Assembly (NCBI GenBank): GCA_947652605.1
Contig: OX393581.1
Coordinates: 10,854,640 to 10,918,639 of the forward strand
Source of the DNA: Elmis aenea
Taxonomy: Eukaryota; Arthropoda; Insecta; Coleoptera; Elmidae
DNA length: 64,000 nucleotides
Reading direction: 5' to 3'
Below are positions 45,625-55,834 of the stretch, piece by piece. Under the pieces are notes generated by a model that saw only the letters and a list, made by a program, of their open reading frames with translations, was not told the origin of the DNA and did not search any database. Position numbers and translations under genes: made by a program. The first letter of the stretch is position 1. Each line of letters starts with the position of its first letter.

Positions 45625-46100
45625 AGTTTTGTTCCAACAAGCCAACCAATCTATGCATCAATGCATGGTTTGGTTTATTCGTATGCGTGAACTATGTACC
45701 AATAAATGTATTGGCCAGTATTAGCCGTTGTTGGAACGCTTTTACGACTGGCCTAACTGTAAATGACATTTGTGTCTATTGGGTTCATAAACATGTGCGC
45801 ATAGCAAGGGTAAACATCTTAAGAATTCAGTACTATATAGGATTGAGAGGGCGATACATATCTACCAGAGCTCACGTTAGTTATGAACAGCGCATGCGTT
45901 CAAAAATCGAAGCGCTAGTACATGCCTTCATTCACGTACTGTTTTGACCGTACACTGACTAGTTCATGTATTAATTAATGAATTAGTTGTTAAACAGTTG
46001 GAACAGCCGACTAAGCGTCCAGTGAATTATCAGAGACTGTGCTGGAAGGCGATATCGATACTGCGCATTGGATCGTACATAGCCTTGCTGGTACAAACCT
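45625..46100. mobile_element. TIR repeat, uninterrupted copy 2
   Basis: Starts AGTTTTGTTCCAACAAGCC and ends inverted GCCTTGCTGGTACAAACCT (reverse complement AGGTTTGTACCAGCAAGG). AAA lies outside both ends. It aligns with 24653-25859 apart from the LINE in that copy and shows the empty site AATAAATGTATTGGCCAG. It starts 13 bp after the hAT element. ORFs within it are shadows. Confidence 0.8.
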
Positions 46101-46103
46101 AAA

Positions 46104-47005
46104 ATTTACTTAATTCTTTGCCAATATCTCCGTCTACCGGCTATACAACGAGCGCAAACGGTTCTTGTATTAGCCGCACCCCGGTCAGTCAGGGCATTTG
46201 CCTTCTAAATAAAACATAGCGGCCTGCGTTGTTTACGTACTCTCAAGGGTGGTATATTCAGGAATCGTTTGTAAATCAAATACTTCAGTGTGTACCGCAG
46301 TTTTCATTAAAGGTTTATACGGCCTCGATCGATTGTAGTACCACACCTGTGGGCGCGGAACGTGCTATTTACCGTCTACATACACGATCCCGTTCGAAAT
46401 TATACCACTGTTGGGAACAATAACAAGAACACACCCGAATCCGCTAAATGCTCATGATTTGTCACCGTCCTAAATCCGGCTAATTGTAAAGACGAGGGAG
46501 ACGGAACGTATTCAGGTGGATCGTCCATTAAGACCCCACGACCACTAGCACTTATGGTGCTTGATGAATAAAATCGCTCAAGGCGGAGGAACGCGCCTCT
46601 TATACGTGACAACGGCGTAAATAATAACCCCAACGCAAGAAAACAAATTTAGAACCGATATATCTCGGGAAGTAATAAAGGTGATCGATATTTTCACAAC
46701 AAAAGACGTCAAGAGAGATTTCTAAGCGCTTGGCTTAAGCTGCATGTTTATCATCAACGAACTTCCTCACTGATTTTACAAATACAATTCAGTTGGCAAC
46801 CCTTTTATGTGGAAATGCAGGATTAAAATGTACCAATTTCTTTGCAAGTCGAATACGTGGAAAAGTTAAAAGAGACCTACGTTTTTTTTTAATACATTGG
46901 CAACAGTAATTCTAGTTTCTCTAAATTTTGATTTCTGGATTTATAAAATATTTTTTAAATCAAATAAATAAATAGTAAGCGATAAAGCAACGTTTTAAAT
47001 AAAAG
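46104..47005. other. Non-coding stretch, GC-richer in its first half
   Basis: About 46130-46640 is clearly GC-richer than the window. The minus-strand frame 46400-46633 has no ATG start, and its peptide (with DDPPEYVPSPSSLQLAG) matches no family I know; a coding exon cannot be excluded. The rest is AT-rich. Confidence 0.35.
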
Positions 47006-47013
47006 CATCAAAA

Positions 47014-47250
47014 ATGATACATAATATTATTTTACAAAATGGTCTTAATTTTTTTAGAGCACTGTACATTCATGGATATCTAACTAGGGCCAAAAACAAC
47101 TTTATACTACCAAAATTAATGAAAATAAATACACAGAACGCCATATACTTCAAAGGGTTCAAGATTTTTAATGAATTACCTGTGGAAATTAAATAAACAA
47201 CCAAAATACCAAATTTAAATAAAACATGCATAGAATATATTAAGCAATAG
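47014..47250 (+). pseudogene. LINE ORF2 C-terminal fragment
   Basis: YLTRAKNNFILPKLMKINTQ then NAIYFKGFKIFNELPVEIK resembles the end of the LINE at 18750-20346 (DHFRLPKCKKSSTQNSLYYK, GLKLFNQLPNEL). The frame stops at 47196, but similarity continues to LNKTCIEYIKQ near 47248. It is 5'-truncated and directly followed by another LINE tail in the same orientation. Confidence 0.7.
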
Positions 47251-47254
47251 TTCA

Positions 47255-47780
47255 AAAGAATATGTACAGATAGATGTAAGACCTAAAGCGATCTATGGGT
47301 GTGAGACCTGGGCACTGAACAAAAATGCAAAGGAAGCCCTAAGAAGATGGGAAAGAAATATAATTAGGAGAATAGTGGGAAGGAAGAGAACAGATGAGGG
47401 ATATACAAGAAGAACGAACGAAGAGATATATACAATTTTCAAAGAAACGACCATAGACAAAGTAATAAATGCCAGAAGAATACAATGGCTAGGACATATT
47501 GAGAGAGGGGAGGACAGCAGAATAATAAAAGAGATAGCGTGGAAAAAGCCTGCATACAAGTAGAAAAGAGAAAGACCCAGAAAAAAATGAGGAGAAGCTG
47601 TGGAGGCAGAACTAAGAGAGAAAAACATAATTAATTGGAGGAAGAAAGCGAAAGATAGATGTGGAAGAACATTATTACCAAGCTCTGGGCCTAAACGGCC
47701 TGCAAAATAGCTTTTATATATAAATGTAAGCAGGATGAAAATTATGTAAAATATAGCTAAATAAAGATTTGTTATTCATT
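47255..47780 (+). pseudogene. RTE-type reverse transcriptase C-terminal tail
   Basis: PKAIYGCETWALNKNAKEAL then RRWERNIIRRIVG, NEEIYTIFKETTIDKV and NARRIQWLGHIERGEDSRII, followed by a stop near 47563 and WRKKAKDRCGRTLLPSSGPK. The P..IYGCETW, WER.I.R.I.G, RRL.W.GH..R and final W+..A.DR..WR landmarks are the standard order of this LINE group. AATAAAG occurs at 47761, and the element probably ends near 47780. Few lesions, so it is less decayed than the other RTE pieces. Confidence 0.85.
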
Positions 47781-47784
47781 ATTG

Positions 47785-48040
47785 TGATGAAGCTCTAACT
47801 AGGAAATTTTTATGAATTTGACGCGTAGATCACAAAAAAACTTGAGGAATAGCTTGGAAAACTAAGTTAAATAAATTTACCAATCGCAATACATTAGGTA
47901 AGCAAATGTAAGGTGTTTTTGTCATTCAAGGAACCATAACGTAGCAACAAATATATACTTGTTAATTAAGTGTCACTGTCATAATTTTTGTTATCGAAAC
48001 AGTTCAATATTAGCGGAAATAACTTCAAAAGATTAAAAAT
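47785..48040. other. Spacer upstream of the 48047 ORF
   Basis: AT-rich. No TATA box or initiator that I would defend; any promoter for 48047 would lie here. Confidence 0.35.
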
Positions 48041-48046
48041 AATAAT

Positions 48047-48421
48047 ATGAACAACCAAACACACAATAAAATCAAAACTCAGCTAATCATCCCGGGAAAC
48101 AATGTTTACGGACCAGGCAATTTTATCAAACAAATTGAACGTGTAGAGAAATCAAAACCACAGGTAAATCAAACTAAAACCAGAGTACGACCACGAACTG
48201 CAGTTGAAAAGGAAACGAAGTCCGCACAAAATAGGAAGCTGCAAAAGACGAAACCACAATTACCTTTGAAACAAATGGCCAAAATTGGAGAAATGGAAGT
48301 AGCGCTCGAAGAGCAAATGTCAAGATTGCGCGAACGTTTGAAGAGCCAAAAAAGAAATAACGCCGAATCTAGCACATACCTTAAATCGATGTACGAAAAA
48401 ACTTTAGAACTCTTGGAATAA
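48047..48421 (+). CDS. Small basic protein, unrecognised; best host gene candidate
   Basis: An uninterrupted frame of 124 codons from ATG 48047 to TAA 48421, in a GC-richer patch than its flanks. The first half is rich in Lys, Gln, Thr and Pro (IIPGNNVYGPGNFIKQIERV, then KSKPQVNQTKTRVRPRTAVE). Residues 74 to 124 are predicted, by eye, to be helical with heptad-like spacing (QMAKIGEMEVALEEQMSRLR, ending SMYEKTLELLE), suggesting a short coiled coil. No signal peptide or membrane segment. It matches no transposon protein I know. An AATAAA-containing stretch near 48544 could serve as a polyadenylation signal. It could be a single-exon gene, a terminal exon, or a processed copy of a gene elsewhere. 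Codon use and length argue against chance, but not decisively. Confidence 0.5.
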   Translation: MNNQTHNKIKTQLIIPGNNVYGPGNFIKQIERVEKSKPQVNQTKTRVRPRTAVEKETKSAQNRKLQKTKPQLPLKQMAKIGEMEVALEEQMSRLRERLKSQKRNNAESSTYLKSMYEKTLELLE

Positions 48422-48424
48422 TTA

Positions 48425-48635
48425 CATACAATGTGCTCCACGACTTTGAAACATTAAAAATGCAGTGAGGTGGTAAAAAAAGACCAAAATTATCCACAAA
48501 ACAGGATAGTGCTATAACGGTATAATGTTTTGTTTTTAGACCAAAATAAATAAATTACAAGATGTACACTAATCGAACCAATAAAATAATATTATTTCTA
48601 CTCAAATTATATATTATATAGATGCGAACATGTTA
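48425..48635. other. Downstream flank of the 48047 ORF
   Basis: AT-rich, with AAATAAATAAATTAC near 48545. Nothing else recognised. Confidence 0.35.
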
Positions 48636-48639
48636 CGGT

Positions 48640-49858
48640 AAACGCCGTTTTTCGCAGCTAAGTTTCCATTTCTTGCGGTCCATCTAGTCATTCGTGGTGA
48701 GACCTTTACTACCCATTGCTTTTTCCACCTCGTCGAGGATGCCACGTGAATATTTTACTTGGCCATTGTGCTTCATCCATTCTCTACACAGGCCTGTGCC
48801 ATTTTAGTAATTTCGCTTCAATGGCTGTATTATATCAATATAAATTCCCAGTTTTACTCTAATTACAGTATTTCTCATCCTATCATTCCTAGTGAGTCCA
48901 AAACATCTTCTTCAATAGTTCATTTCCATCGCCCATATCCATAGCTCGGATTCAGAAAAAGCAATACTTTCTACAATAGATTTATAAATGTTTATTTTTT
49001 TGTTGCTGGTTATGTTCTTATTCCAGAATATACCATACAGCTGCCGTATGGTCACGTTTACCTTGTGCAATTCTGCTACAGATTCTTCTTCATTTTGGCC
49101 GCCATCTGATAGTTTCATACCTAAGTACTTGTGCTTTTAATTTTTGTGTCGATTAACTGTAAATTTAGTCCCGTTTCTCCAACTAGATGTATAAACTGTC
49201 AGTCTCCACTTATTATAATCTTTATTAAGCTTGCGTAGCATGTATTGTTCATCTAGAATATCATCCGCCAAGATAACTTGGTCATCAGCAAAATGCAAGC
49301 TATATCTCTTTTCTTCTACGATGGATAAACCCATGGGTTTGCACTTATTCTTCCAATTTTCTGACTCTTTCTGAACAGATTTTAAACAATATACGGCAAT
49401 TCTGCCTCAACTCTTTTGTGACTTTATCGTCTGCTATACTTTTTGACCTATTTTTACTGAACTGGTCATGTTTTCATACATATTCCGTACAGCGTTTGCA
49501 TATATTAGTGAATGTCCTAATTCTTTAACACTTGCCAGAGTTTAATTAATGGGACACTGTCATGTCTTTTGAAGATCTTTTGACGATCAATGAGTATTGA
49601 TGAGTATCAAGTGCGTTTCCAGGTTACATTCAGTTTGTTTCTTATCATTAGTTTTTTGACCAAATGTGTTGTCTATGCACGAGCGACAAGCTCTGAATCC
49701 ATCTTGCTCTTCAGAGTCTGTCCAACAGTTTTCTATTCTATTCATCAGAATCTTTCCGTACAGTCTGCTCAATGAATTTGTTACACTAATTCCACTATAG
49801 TTTGAGCAGTATTTTCTGTCACCTTTATTTTTATAAATATTACTAATATCAGCAGTAT
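48640..49858 (-). pseudogene. RTE-type reverse transcriptase relic
   Basis: Read on the minus strand from 49858: SNIYKNKGDRKYCSNYSGIS (the family's IYKNKGD...C.NYRGI entry to the RT domain), RLYGKILMNRIENCW and EEQDGFRACRSCIDNTF (E.Q.GFR..RSC.D..F). Next, YSLHFADDQVILADD (49137-49334) is an intact FADD catalytic box, then LRKLNKDYNKWRL. A later frame (48912-49118) carries VTIRQLYGIFWN and KINIYKSIVESI. The end reads RGILDEVEKAMGSKGLTTND then DRKKW near 48640-48750. The order is complete from RT entry to C-terminus, but with multiple frameshifts and gaps. At about 49858 it abuts a plus-strand RNase H LINE fragment. Confidence 0.85.
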
Positions 49859-49861
49859 CCA

Positions 49862-50235
49862 CAGAAGACAAGCTCAGGATGAGCAGAGCAGACATCAGAG
49901 CAGCCACAGGACTCGTTACAGGACACTGTGGGCTAAACAAACACTTCTACATATAAGGGCTTTTAGAGACCGACATATGCAGAGAATGTGGTGAAGAAGA
50001 AGAAACTTCTCTTCGCATAATAAACCAGTGTGAAGGATTCACACCCTATCAGCGCAAACTTCTGGAGATGGAAAAACCAACCAAGAAGAGTTAAGAAAAA
50101 CACCCTTATAGAAAACCCTGCAGTTTTTCAAAAACACAGGACTTCTTTAAGGGGCTATCACCAGAGGGTGCAATACAGGAACCCGAAAGGGGACCACCTC
50201 CGCGGAAATAATAAAATAAAAAATATAAGCAGTTC
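49862..50235 (+). mobile_element. RNase H-bearing LINE, 3' end, copy 2
   Basis: The last coding part reads KLRMSRADIRAATGLVTGHC, then DICRECGEEEETSLRIINQC, followed by EGFTPYQRKLLEM, i.e. a Cys-x2-Cys...Cys knuckle with an adjacent acidic run typical of the C-terminus of RNase H-containing LINEs. One TAA interrupts the frame after HFYI (about 49963). The 3' UTR has TCACCAGAGGGTGCAATACA and GGGGACCACCTCCGCGGAAA as in copies 1 and 3, and the tail is AATAAAATAAAA. It is directly followed by the piggyBac remnant. Confidence 0.82.
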
Positions 50236-50522
50236 TCCATTCCGTAACCCTTTCAGCCCGAAGACCGTATATTTCCGCAATAAAATTTTGGGACCAACTG
50301 CCGAAGGCCGTGTTTTTTCGAACTCATTATATTTAGACGACGAACACCGTACGCGTCCGTTTGATAGGTTAAAATACGTTTATTAGGCTCTATAGGTTCT
50401 TGTAAAATCGTTTAAACTCGCGTGCATATCAGTGCATTAGTCAGTCTCAGTTTTAACGTGTTTATTGTGCTTATAGTTGATTTTATTTGAAAATACAAAG
50501 GTAATTATTATATTTTATTTAA

Positions 50523-50705
50523 CAGTTTAGTAAAATTCCAACGGAAGAAGGAAGTAAACAAAAAGTTAGGAGATGCGTTGTTTGTAGTAAGCATGATAAA
50601 AGAAAAGAAACGTCGTATTATTGCAAGGATTGCAATGCTCCTCTTTGCATAATTCCTGTTTCGAAATTTATCATTGTAAACGTAATTACTAACAAACATA
50701 TTTAA
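50523..50705 (+). pseudogene. piggyBac transposase C-terminal cysteine-rich domain
   Basis: An open frame to TAA 50705 reads EGSKQKVRRCVVCSKHDKRK then ETSYYCKDCNAPLCIIPVSK. The pattern RRCxVCxxxxxRKETxYxCxxCxxPLC is the PHD/RING-like zinc-binding tail that ends piggyBac transposases and binds the element ends. Six cysteines are visible; after PLC the family expects xxPCFExYH, but here Cys is replaced (IIPVSKF). The catalytic DDD domain is missing. TAA at 50520 closes the frame upstream, so no start exists. Remnant of an internally deleted element. Confidence 0.85.
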
Positions 50706-51016
50706 TTATAATTTTTTGAAAATAAACAGAAAAAATTGAATATGCATTTTGATTTCTAACAGTGTTGATCATTACGTATAATATTCGAGTAGTAAGACCG
50801 CGGAACGTAGTTTGCCGAAGACAATTTGATAATTTCCTGTTTCGAAATTTATCATTGTAAACGTAATTACTAACAAACATTTTTGATTGCAATTTTTTGA
50901 AAATAAACAGATAAAATTGAATATGCGTTTTTATTTCTAACAGTGTTGATAATTACGTTTAATATTCGAGTAGTGAGACCGAGGAACGTATTTTGCCGAA
51001 GACAATTTGGTACAAT
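50655..51016. repeat. Tandem duplication, two units of 181 bp
   Basis: CCTGTTTCGAAATTTATCAT starts at 50655 and again at 50836; the units match along their length through TTTGCCGAAGACAATTTG. The first unit includes the last codons of the piggyBac fragment, so the duplication arose within the element. Units differ by scattered substitutions. Confidence 0.92.
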
Positions 51017-51105
51017 GACGAAGGCCGTACGATTCCGCAAACGTCTAAAATAGCCCGGCATACGGGCATTTCTAATAAAAAAGTAGTCAGGGCTGAAAGG
51101 GGTAA

Positions 51106-52110
51106 GCAATTCTTAGCCTATCAAAAATTGGTTCAATATATACGATAGTAGTTGAAATAAACCATTTAGTCCGTAATTGATTTATTTTACTAGAACTCCG
51201 CTGGGCCCAGATAATTTTCCATTTTTTATACAAGCAACCGCTTTTCTTCTTCTGATATTATCTCAACATCTCACTCAGTGTACAGTCGCCTTTATATGAA
51301 TTTTCGTATAGAAATTCTCTTCAATCATCTCAAATGGAATAATTTCACATGCAAGAAAGTCCAACTGAATTATCGTAATTAAAACTCGCTCTGTTTTCGT
51401 GAACCTAAAAACGCCATTCATAACCAAAATTAGCATACAAAAATGATCCGTTTTATCAATTTACACCCATGAGAAGCATGCGATGGCGATGACATTAATA
51501 ACTATTAAAGTTCTCGAAAAAAATAACAAGGCCAAAAAACAATATTATTCTTGGATACAGCAGCCAGCAATGAAAATAACGTGCGAGACAGGGATGATCG
51601 CAGCATTACCTCAAACAATAAGTGTTCGTATTGTAGGTTATATCACCGTTGGAGCTTAATAAAAAATCTGTTTTTAGGTAAACACCGAATTGAACACAAA
51701 ACACAGGCGCCGTGTAGTAACATAAACAAGCCCTAAATAATAAGTTAAATCGATAATCTTGCACTGAAAAAGTATATGGGGACAAAAGCTGTTGTTTGAA
51801 GGAACAATACATTGTTGTTACGTTTTTTTAAATCCTATATTAATATTTCTGTAGAAACTTTTGATAGCATAATTTAATTAAGGCCCTTCCAAATAAAGAA
51901 CCCCTAGCTAAAGCTTGTCTAGCTTATTGTGTAAATCCGGCCCTGAAAGATAAATCGTTTAGCGAAGATTCGTTCTAAATAAACTAATTACCATTACTAA
52001 CATGAATCGGTGCGGTACTATTAGAAATGTTTTCAGTATCAGGTTATATATAAAAGTATAGGCTTATAAGATATGAATCGTTCACTAAAGATTCGCTTAA
52101 AATGAACAAA
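51106..52110. other. Non-coding stretch with a lone hAT-like end
   Basis: No gene recognised. TGTAAATCCGGCCCTG at 51929-51944 looks like the right terminus of a hAT-type element (family: CAGGGCCGGATTTA); no left partner found. Confidence 0.4.
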
Positions 52111-52118
52111 TCACTATT

Positions 52119-52490
52119 ATGATCTTCATAGTGTCCGACAGTCAATCAGCGTTAAAAGCTCTTGGCTCGTCGGAAGTAAACTCAGGACTTGTTCTGAACT
52201 GCATACGGGCACTTAACGTGCTAGGAAGCAGGAATAATGTTAAACTGGTATGGTGCCCAGTGCAAAATAATATACCAGGGAACGAGAAAACAGATCGCCT
52301 ATCCAAAATTGGCAGCGAGACACCTTTCTTCGGACCAGAACCCGCAGTTGGTACATCCTGTGGAACAACCAAGCGGTGTCTTAATGACATATTAATACAA
52401 GGGCATAACCAGAGGGTACAATAGACCAATAGGTCGCAGTACAGGAACCCGAAAGGGGACCACCTCAGCGGAAATAATAATAAAATAAGT
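52119..52490 (+). pseudogene. RNase H-bearing LINE, 3' end with internal deletion, copy 3
   Basis: Reads IVSDSQSALKALGSS (RNase H catalytic Asp strand), then LGSRNNVKLVWCPVQNNIPG and NEKTDRLSKIGSETPFFGPE, continuing to CLNDILIQGHN. There the sequence jumps directly into the 3' UTR (CCAGAGGGTACAATAGACCA); compared with copy 1 about 370 bp are missing, i.e. the whole Cys-rich C-terminus. PGH of the RNase H motif is PVQ here. Ends with GGACCACCTCAGCGGAAATA and (AAT)n. It is inactive. Confidence 0.85.
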
Positions 52491-52494
52491 CAAA

Positions 52495-53640
52495 TAAGAT
52501 AATCTTTAATAAAAATAAGCTTGTTAAAAAATTCTGAATACAGCCGCAACAAAGACTTATAACATTTTGTAAAGACCTTTTATGTGTAGCTACTCATTCT
52601 ATTACCACGGCAAGTCCAATGTTTCTTACCTTCATTCATTCATAGTACACAATAAAACTTGTGATATGCAGATAAATTAATCACCTACTTTGTTAAGAAC
52701 CCTCTAGATCCTATTATACGCTTAATATTATTCTCTACATTTCTTGCATAAATTTATGGACACTCGCAAAACATTGTTAGCTAATGGTTCCCAATCACGT
52801 TAGGTGCTATTCAACTCTGTTTACACACACTAGATACCACGAGATATCCCACCGTTTAACTAAACCCGGATTATTAGTACAAAATGAACTGATCCGTTAA
52901 AGCTAATACGTTTTAATTTGCTAATTTCAACAACTTTGTGCATTAACTAGGAGAAAAATAATAGATTTACAGCAATTCTTGATAAATAAAATCAATTAAT
53001 TAGGCCACTATTTTAATTTCAGTTACAAAATTCCTAGTGTCTTAAGACTTTTTATTATAGTGTCTTTATTTTCGCTTTCAGGGGCGGATCTAAATGGTAA
53101 GTTATGAACGATACAAAGTAAAAGTTTAAAATCTAAAAATACATTGTTGGATTGATGCAGTAAGAACCTCTTTTGACTTAAAAATTACAAACGGAAAATT
53201 ATCCACCGAAAAGAAGTCAGTGGTTAGTTCAACGTCAGAAAAAGATATGCACCCGACTTTTTATCTGCAGGCAGGACCGTTTACAGAAAATTCTGGCTCC
53301 GGGGAAGCAATAGACAATGCCCCCCTTTCCTCTAAAAAAAGGTTTACATTTAAGACTCGCATTTTGATACAGACAATGTAATTCCATATTAAAAATACGG
53401 GGAAAAAATTCAAAGCAAAATGTTTAATAAGAGGGGGGGAAATCACATTTTACTATTCCATAGCCAACTTCGCGGCCCATAAGAAAAAATGAAGTTGGGA
53501 GTAGCATTTCGAAAGTGGTAAGTGATTAAAATAACAGTTACATTCTCCATTAAAAAGTATCTCATGAAAGTACCAATAAAATTGATCTAATGATAAAGAC
53601 GAAAAAGTTATGAGAGAAAAAAGAAGTTCAACATTTCATA
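52495..53640. other. Non-coding stretch
   Basis: No gene recognised. 53080 (CAGGGGCGGATCTAAATGG) resembles a hAT-type terminus; 53270-53330 is GC-rich with a C-run and may belong to another. Confidence 0.35.
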
Positions 53641-54238
53641 TTTTTTGCTATAACTTCTGAAGTACGAGGAATTTTGTACTTCTAAAAATTGATTGTGGCT
53701 CCCCGCATACTTAGGAACAATTCATCTAATTTAAGCAGACCTGTATCTCTTATAATAAGCGAGATCCCCATGCTGGAAATGTAATCTGGAATACCCTGTA
53801 TACGCAGCATAGACAACACAAATATAGGTGGGTATAAACTACAGGCCCATGGACCTATTTACGGAAAAAGCCGAAAACTCCCGGTTCGTATAACCCTTCA
53901 CGAACGGCAGGGTTTTTGGTGGGCGCAGGAAATACACAATATGTGGACATAACATCATAGACGAACACCAAAGCTCTCATAACACTGCGACTCGAGTGTG
54001 AACTAGGAGGAAAGGAGTGGGAAGGAACGTATCACTCCATACGATTTTCAGATATTAAAAGATAACGCTTCAAAAAATTACTTCTATATTTTATTGGTCG
54101 CTGTTCTCATACATTTTAATATTATTTATAAACAAAACATTGTATGTTAGCTCGAATCCGGGCCTCCTTTGTAACATTGGGCCCCGGAAATTAGTCCCGT
54201 TTCCCCCCTCCCCCTGTGATCGGACCCGTTTGCAGGGA
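53272..54238. mobile_element. Possible hAT-like element with GC-rich ends
   Basis: CAGGACCGTTTACAGAAAAT with CCGGGG and a C-run at the left, and CCCCCTGTGATCGGACCCGT at the right, look like opposed hAT-type ends. They pair poorly and I find no clean 8-bp duplication. Tentative. Confidence 0.25.
53647..53798. mobile_element. Truncated copy of the CAGGGTGTCCC MITE
   Basis: Matches the right four-fifths of the MITE 11170-11350: GAGGAATTTTGTACTTCTAA, GTATCTCTTATAATAAGCGA and GATCCCCATGCTGGAAATG before TACCCTG. The left end is missing. Confidence 0.8.
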
Positions 54239-54240
54239 CC

Positions 54241-55830
54241 AATATTGATTTCCTGGTTAGTTCAAAAGTGTTGATAAATCAACAAAATTTTAAAATACAA
54301 ACGAAAACCCAAAAATTAAAACAAACCCAAAATATTTTTTTTCATTATATAAAATGTTTCTCATAAACAAATTTCAATTTCTACTTCAACTTAAAACAAA
54401 TGAGTGAGTCAACTGTAGTCAAATAAACATTCCAAGTGTTTTTTTTTATAATCTTACTGAAAAACGACAAATAAAACTTGGACCTTTATTTTTCAAAACG
54501 AAAGATAAGGGCGTAAAAGGCATCACGTAATCCTGAAAATTATGCACACAGCAAAATGGCTTAACAGTCCAAATACTAGCTAATATATTTACGCCAGAAC
54601 AAACAAATTTAATGAAATGCATTTTTTAATCTTTTAACGGAACAAATAATTTCTTTAAACGTCCAAGTAATATACGCTGATGGCACAAGAAATATTACAA
54701 ATTTGGAGACTGCATACCACAAAGAAGTTGCAAGAATTTCTTGACGTGTGGTATGCCCAACATAAACAAATAAAAAAGGCACTAAATAAAAATGTGTCAG
54801 GGACACGAGATTATAGAAATATTTGCAAAGCTACAAACGCCACTCCGGAGTTATTTTATATCACAAATAAAAAACCACATAATATTTTATCTGACGCTAC
54901 AACTATTTTTAATTAAGAACAATCTTTCATTTGGACGCAGCGCAGTTTTGAAATGTCTGTCTGGTTTTTATGCTAGTCATAGTTCATCACGAAACTAGCG
55001 CTGACCTTTTTAAGCACATGCTTTTTTATACCAAATTTAGTGATCTGCCATACACCAGCACACTCAAAGAACCACGGTGCGCTTTTAGACAGAAGATATT
55101 AACCCATTTTGTGGCACGTATGTGATAAAAAATAATGAAGTACTCCGCTTTTCACGAACTCGCACGTTATACCGTTGAATGCATTAATCAATGAACTCCC
55201 CAGCGAGATGTGTACGAGTAATTAAATTATTTTACAGGTCAAGCCAACCATAATCCAATTTATAATCCCTCGTTCTAATTAGGGCACTTCATATAATGAA
55301 CCTATTGATTTTATGTACAAAACATTGATTGCCTATTTTATCTGGTTGTGTACTGGGTGAAAGACTTTTAATTCCAGCCCAGGAGAATCAGGATTAATTA
55401 TACCGAGTGTCTCATAGAATCTATGACATAGATCATTACCAGATCAATTTATTGTAAATTTTGATTAGGATCTCATATAGTAGTAATACCTAATAGAAAA
55501 ACCTTAAATGGAACCTTAGCGATTATGTAACTAAAGGGAAAACAGTTCATTTTTCATGAGACCTAAAGATAGATGCACAATACTCCATGAGAGAAAAACA
55601 CTTTTCTTTCATGTTATATGAAAACAATTTTCATTTTAGTACTGATTTTAATATTCGCATTTTTATTGGATTGGTCTATATCAGGCCCGTGCAACCTTTA
55701 AGGCCAAAGAGCTAATTGCAAATTTTATGAAATCGTAACGGGCCGCACCACTTTCTAGTACTAGAGATGGAGATTCTTTGAAGTGTGAAGGGTCCGGAAA
55801 AATTTTGAAACTGACTTTTTTTGTGCATAA
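54241..55830. other. Non-coding stretch
   Basis: The frame 54680-54916 starts with ATG and is lysine-rich, but no domain is recognised. Nothing else supported. Confidence 0.35.
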
Positions 55831-55834
55831 ATTT

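Larger units (their letters stand above)
50248..51101 (+). mobile_element. piggyBac-like element, internally deleted, flanked by GTAA
   Basis: Perfect 12-bp inverted ends CCCTTTCAGCCC (left) and GGGCTGAAAGGG (right). The 4-mer GTAA lies outside both ends (50244-50247, 51102-51105), where piggyBac elements normally duplicate TTAA. Subterminal stretches also pair (CCGAAGGCCGTG near 50300 versus GACGAAGGCCGTACG near 51018, direct). The interior holds only the last 60 codons of a transposase and a 181-bp tandem duplication. Confidence 0.82.

Noticed and set aside
45687..45947. 86-codon plus-strand frame
   Set aside because: Lies within the TIR repeat 45625-46100, and the matching part of the other copy does not preserve it as a gene.
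46400..46633. Minus-strand frame with DDPPEYVPSPSS
   Set aside because: Looks protein-like but starts at TTG, has no known relative and no defensible splice sites; left as a possible exon in the region note only.
54145..54165. GCTCGAATCCGGGCC as a tRNA T-arm
   Set aside because: No matching D-arm, anticodon stem or acceptor pairing around it; more likely part of a hAT-type end.
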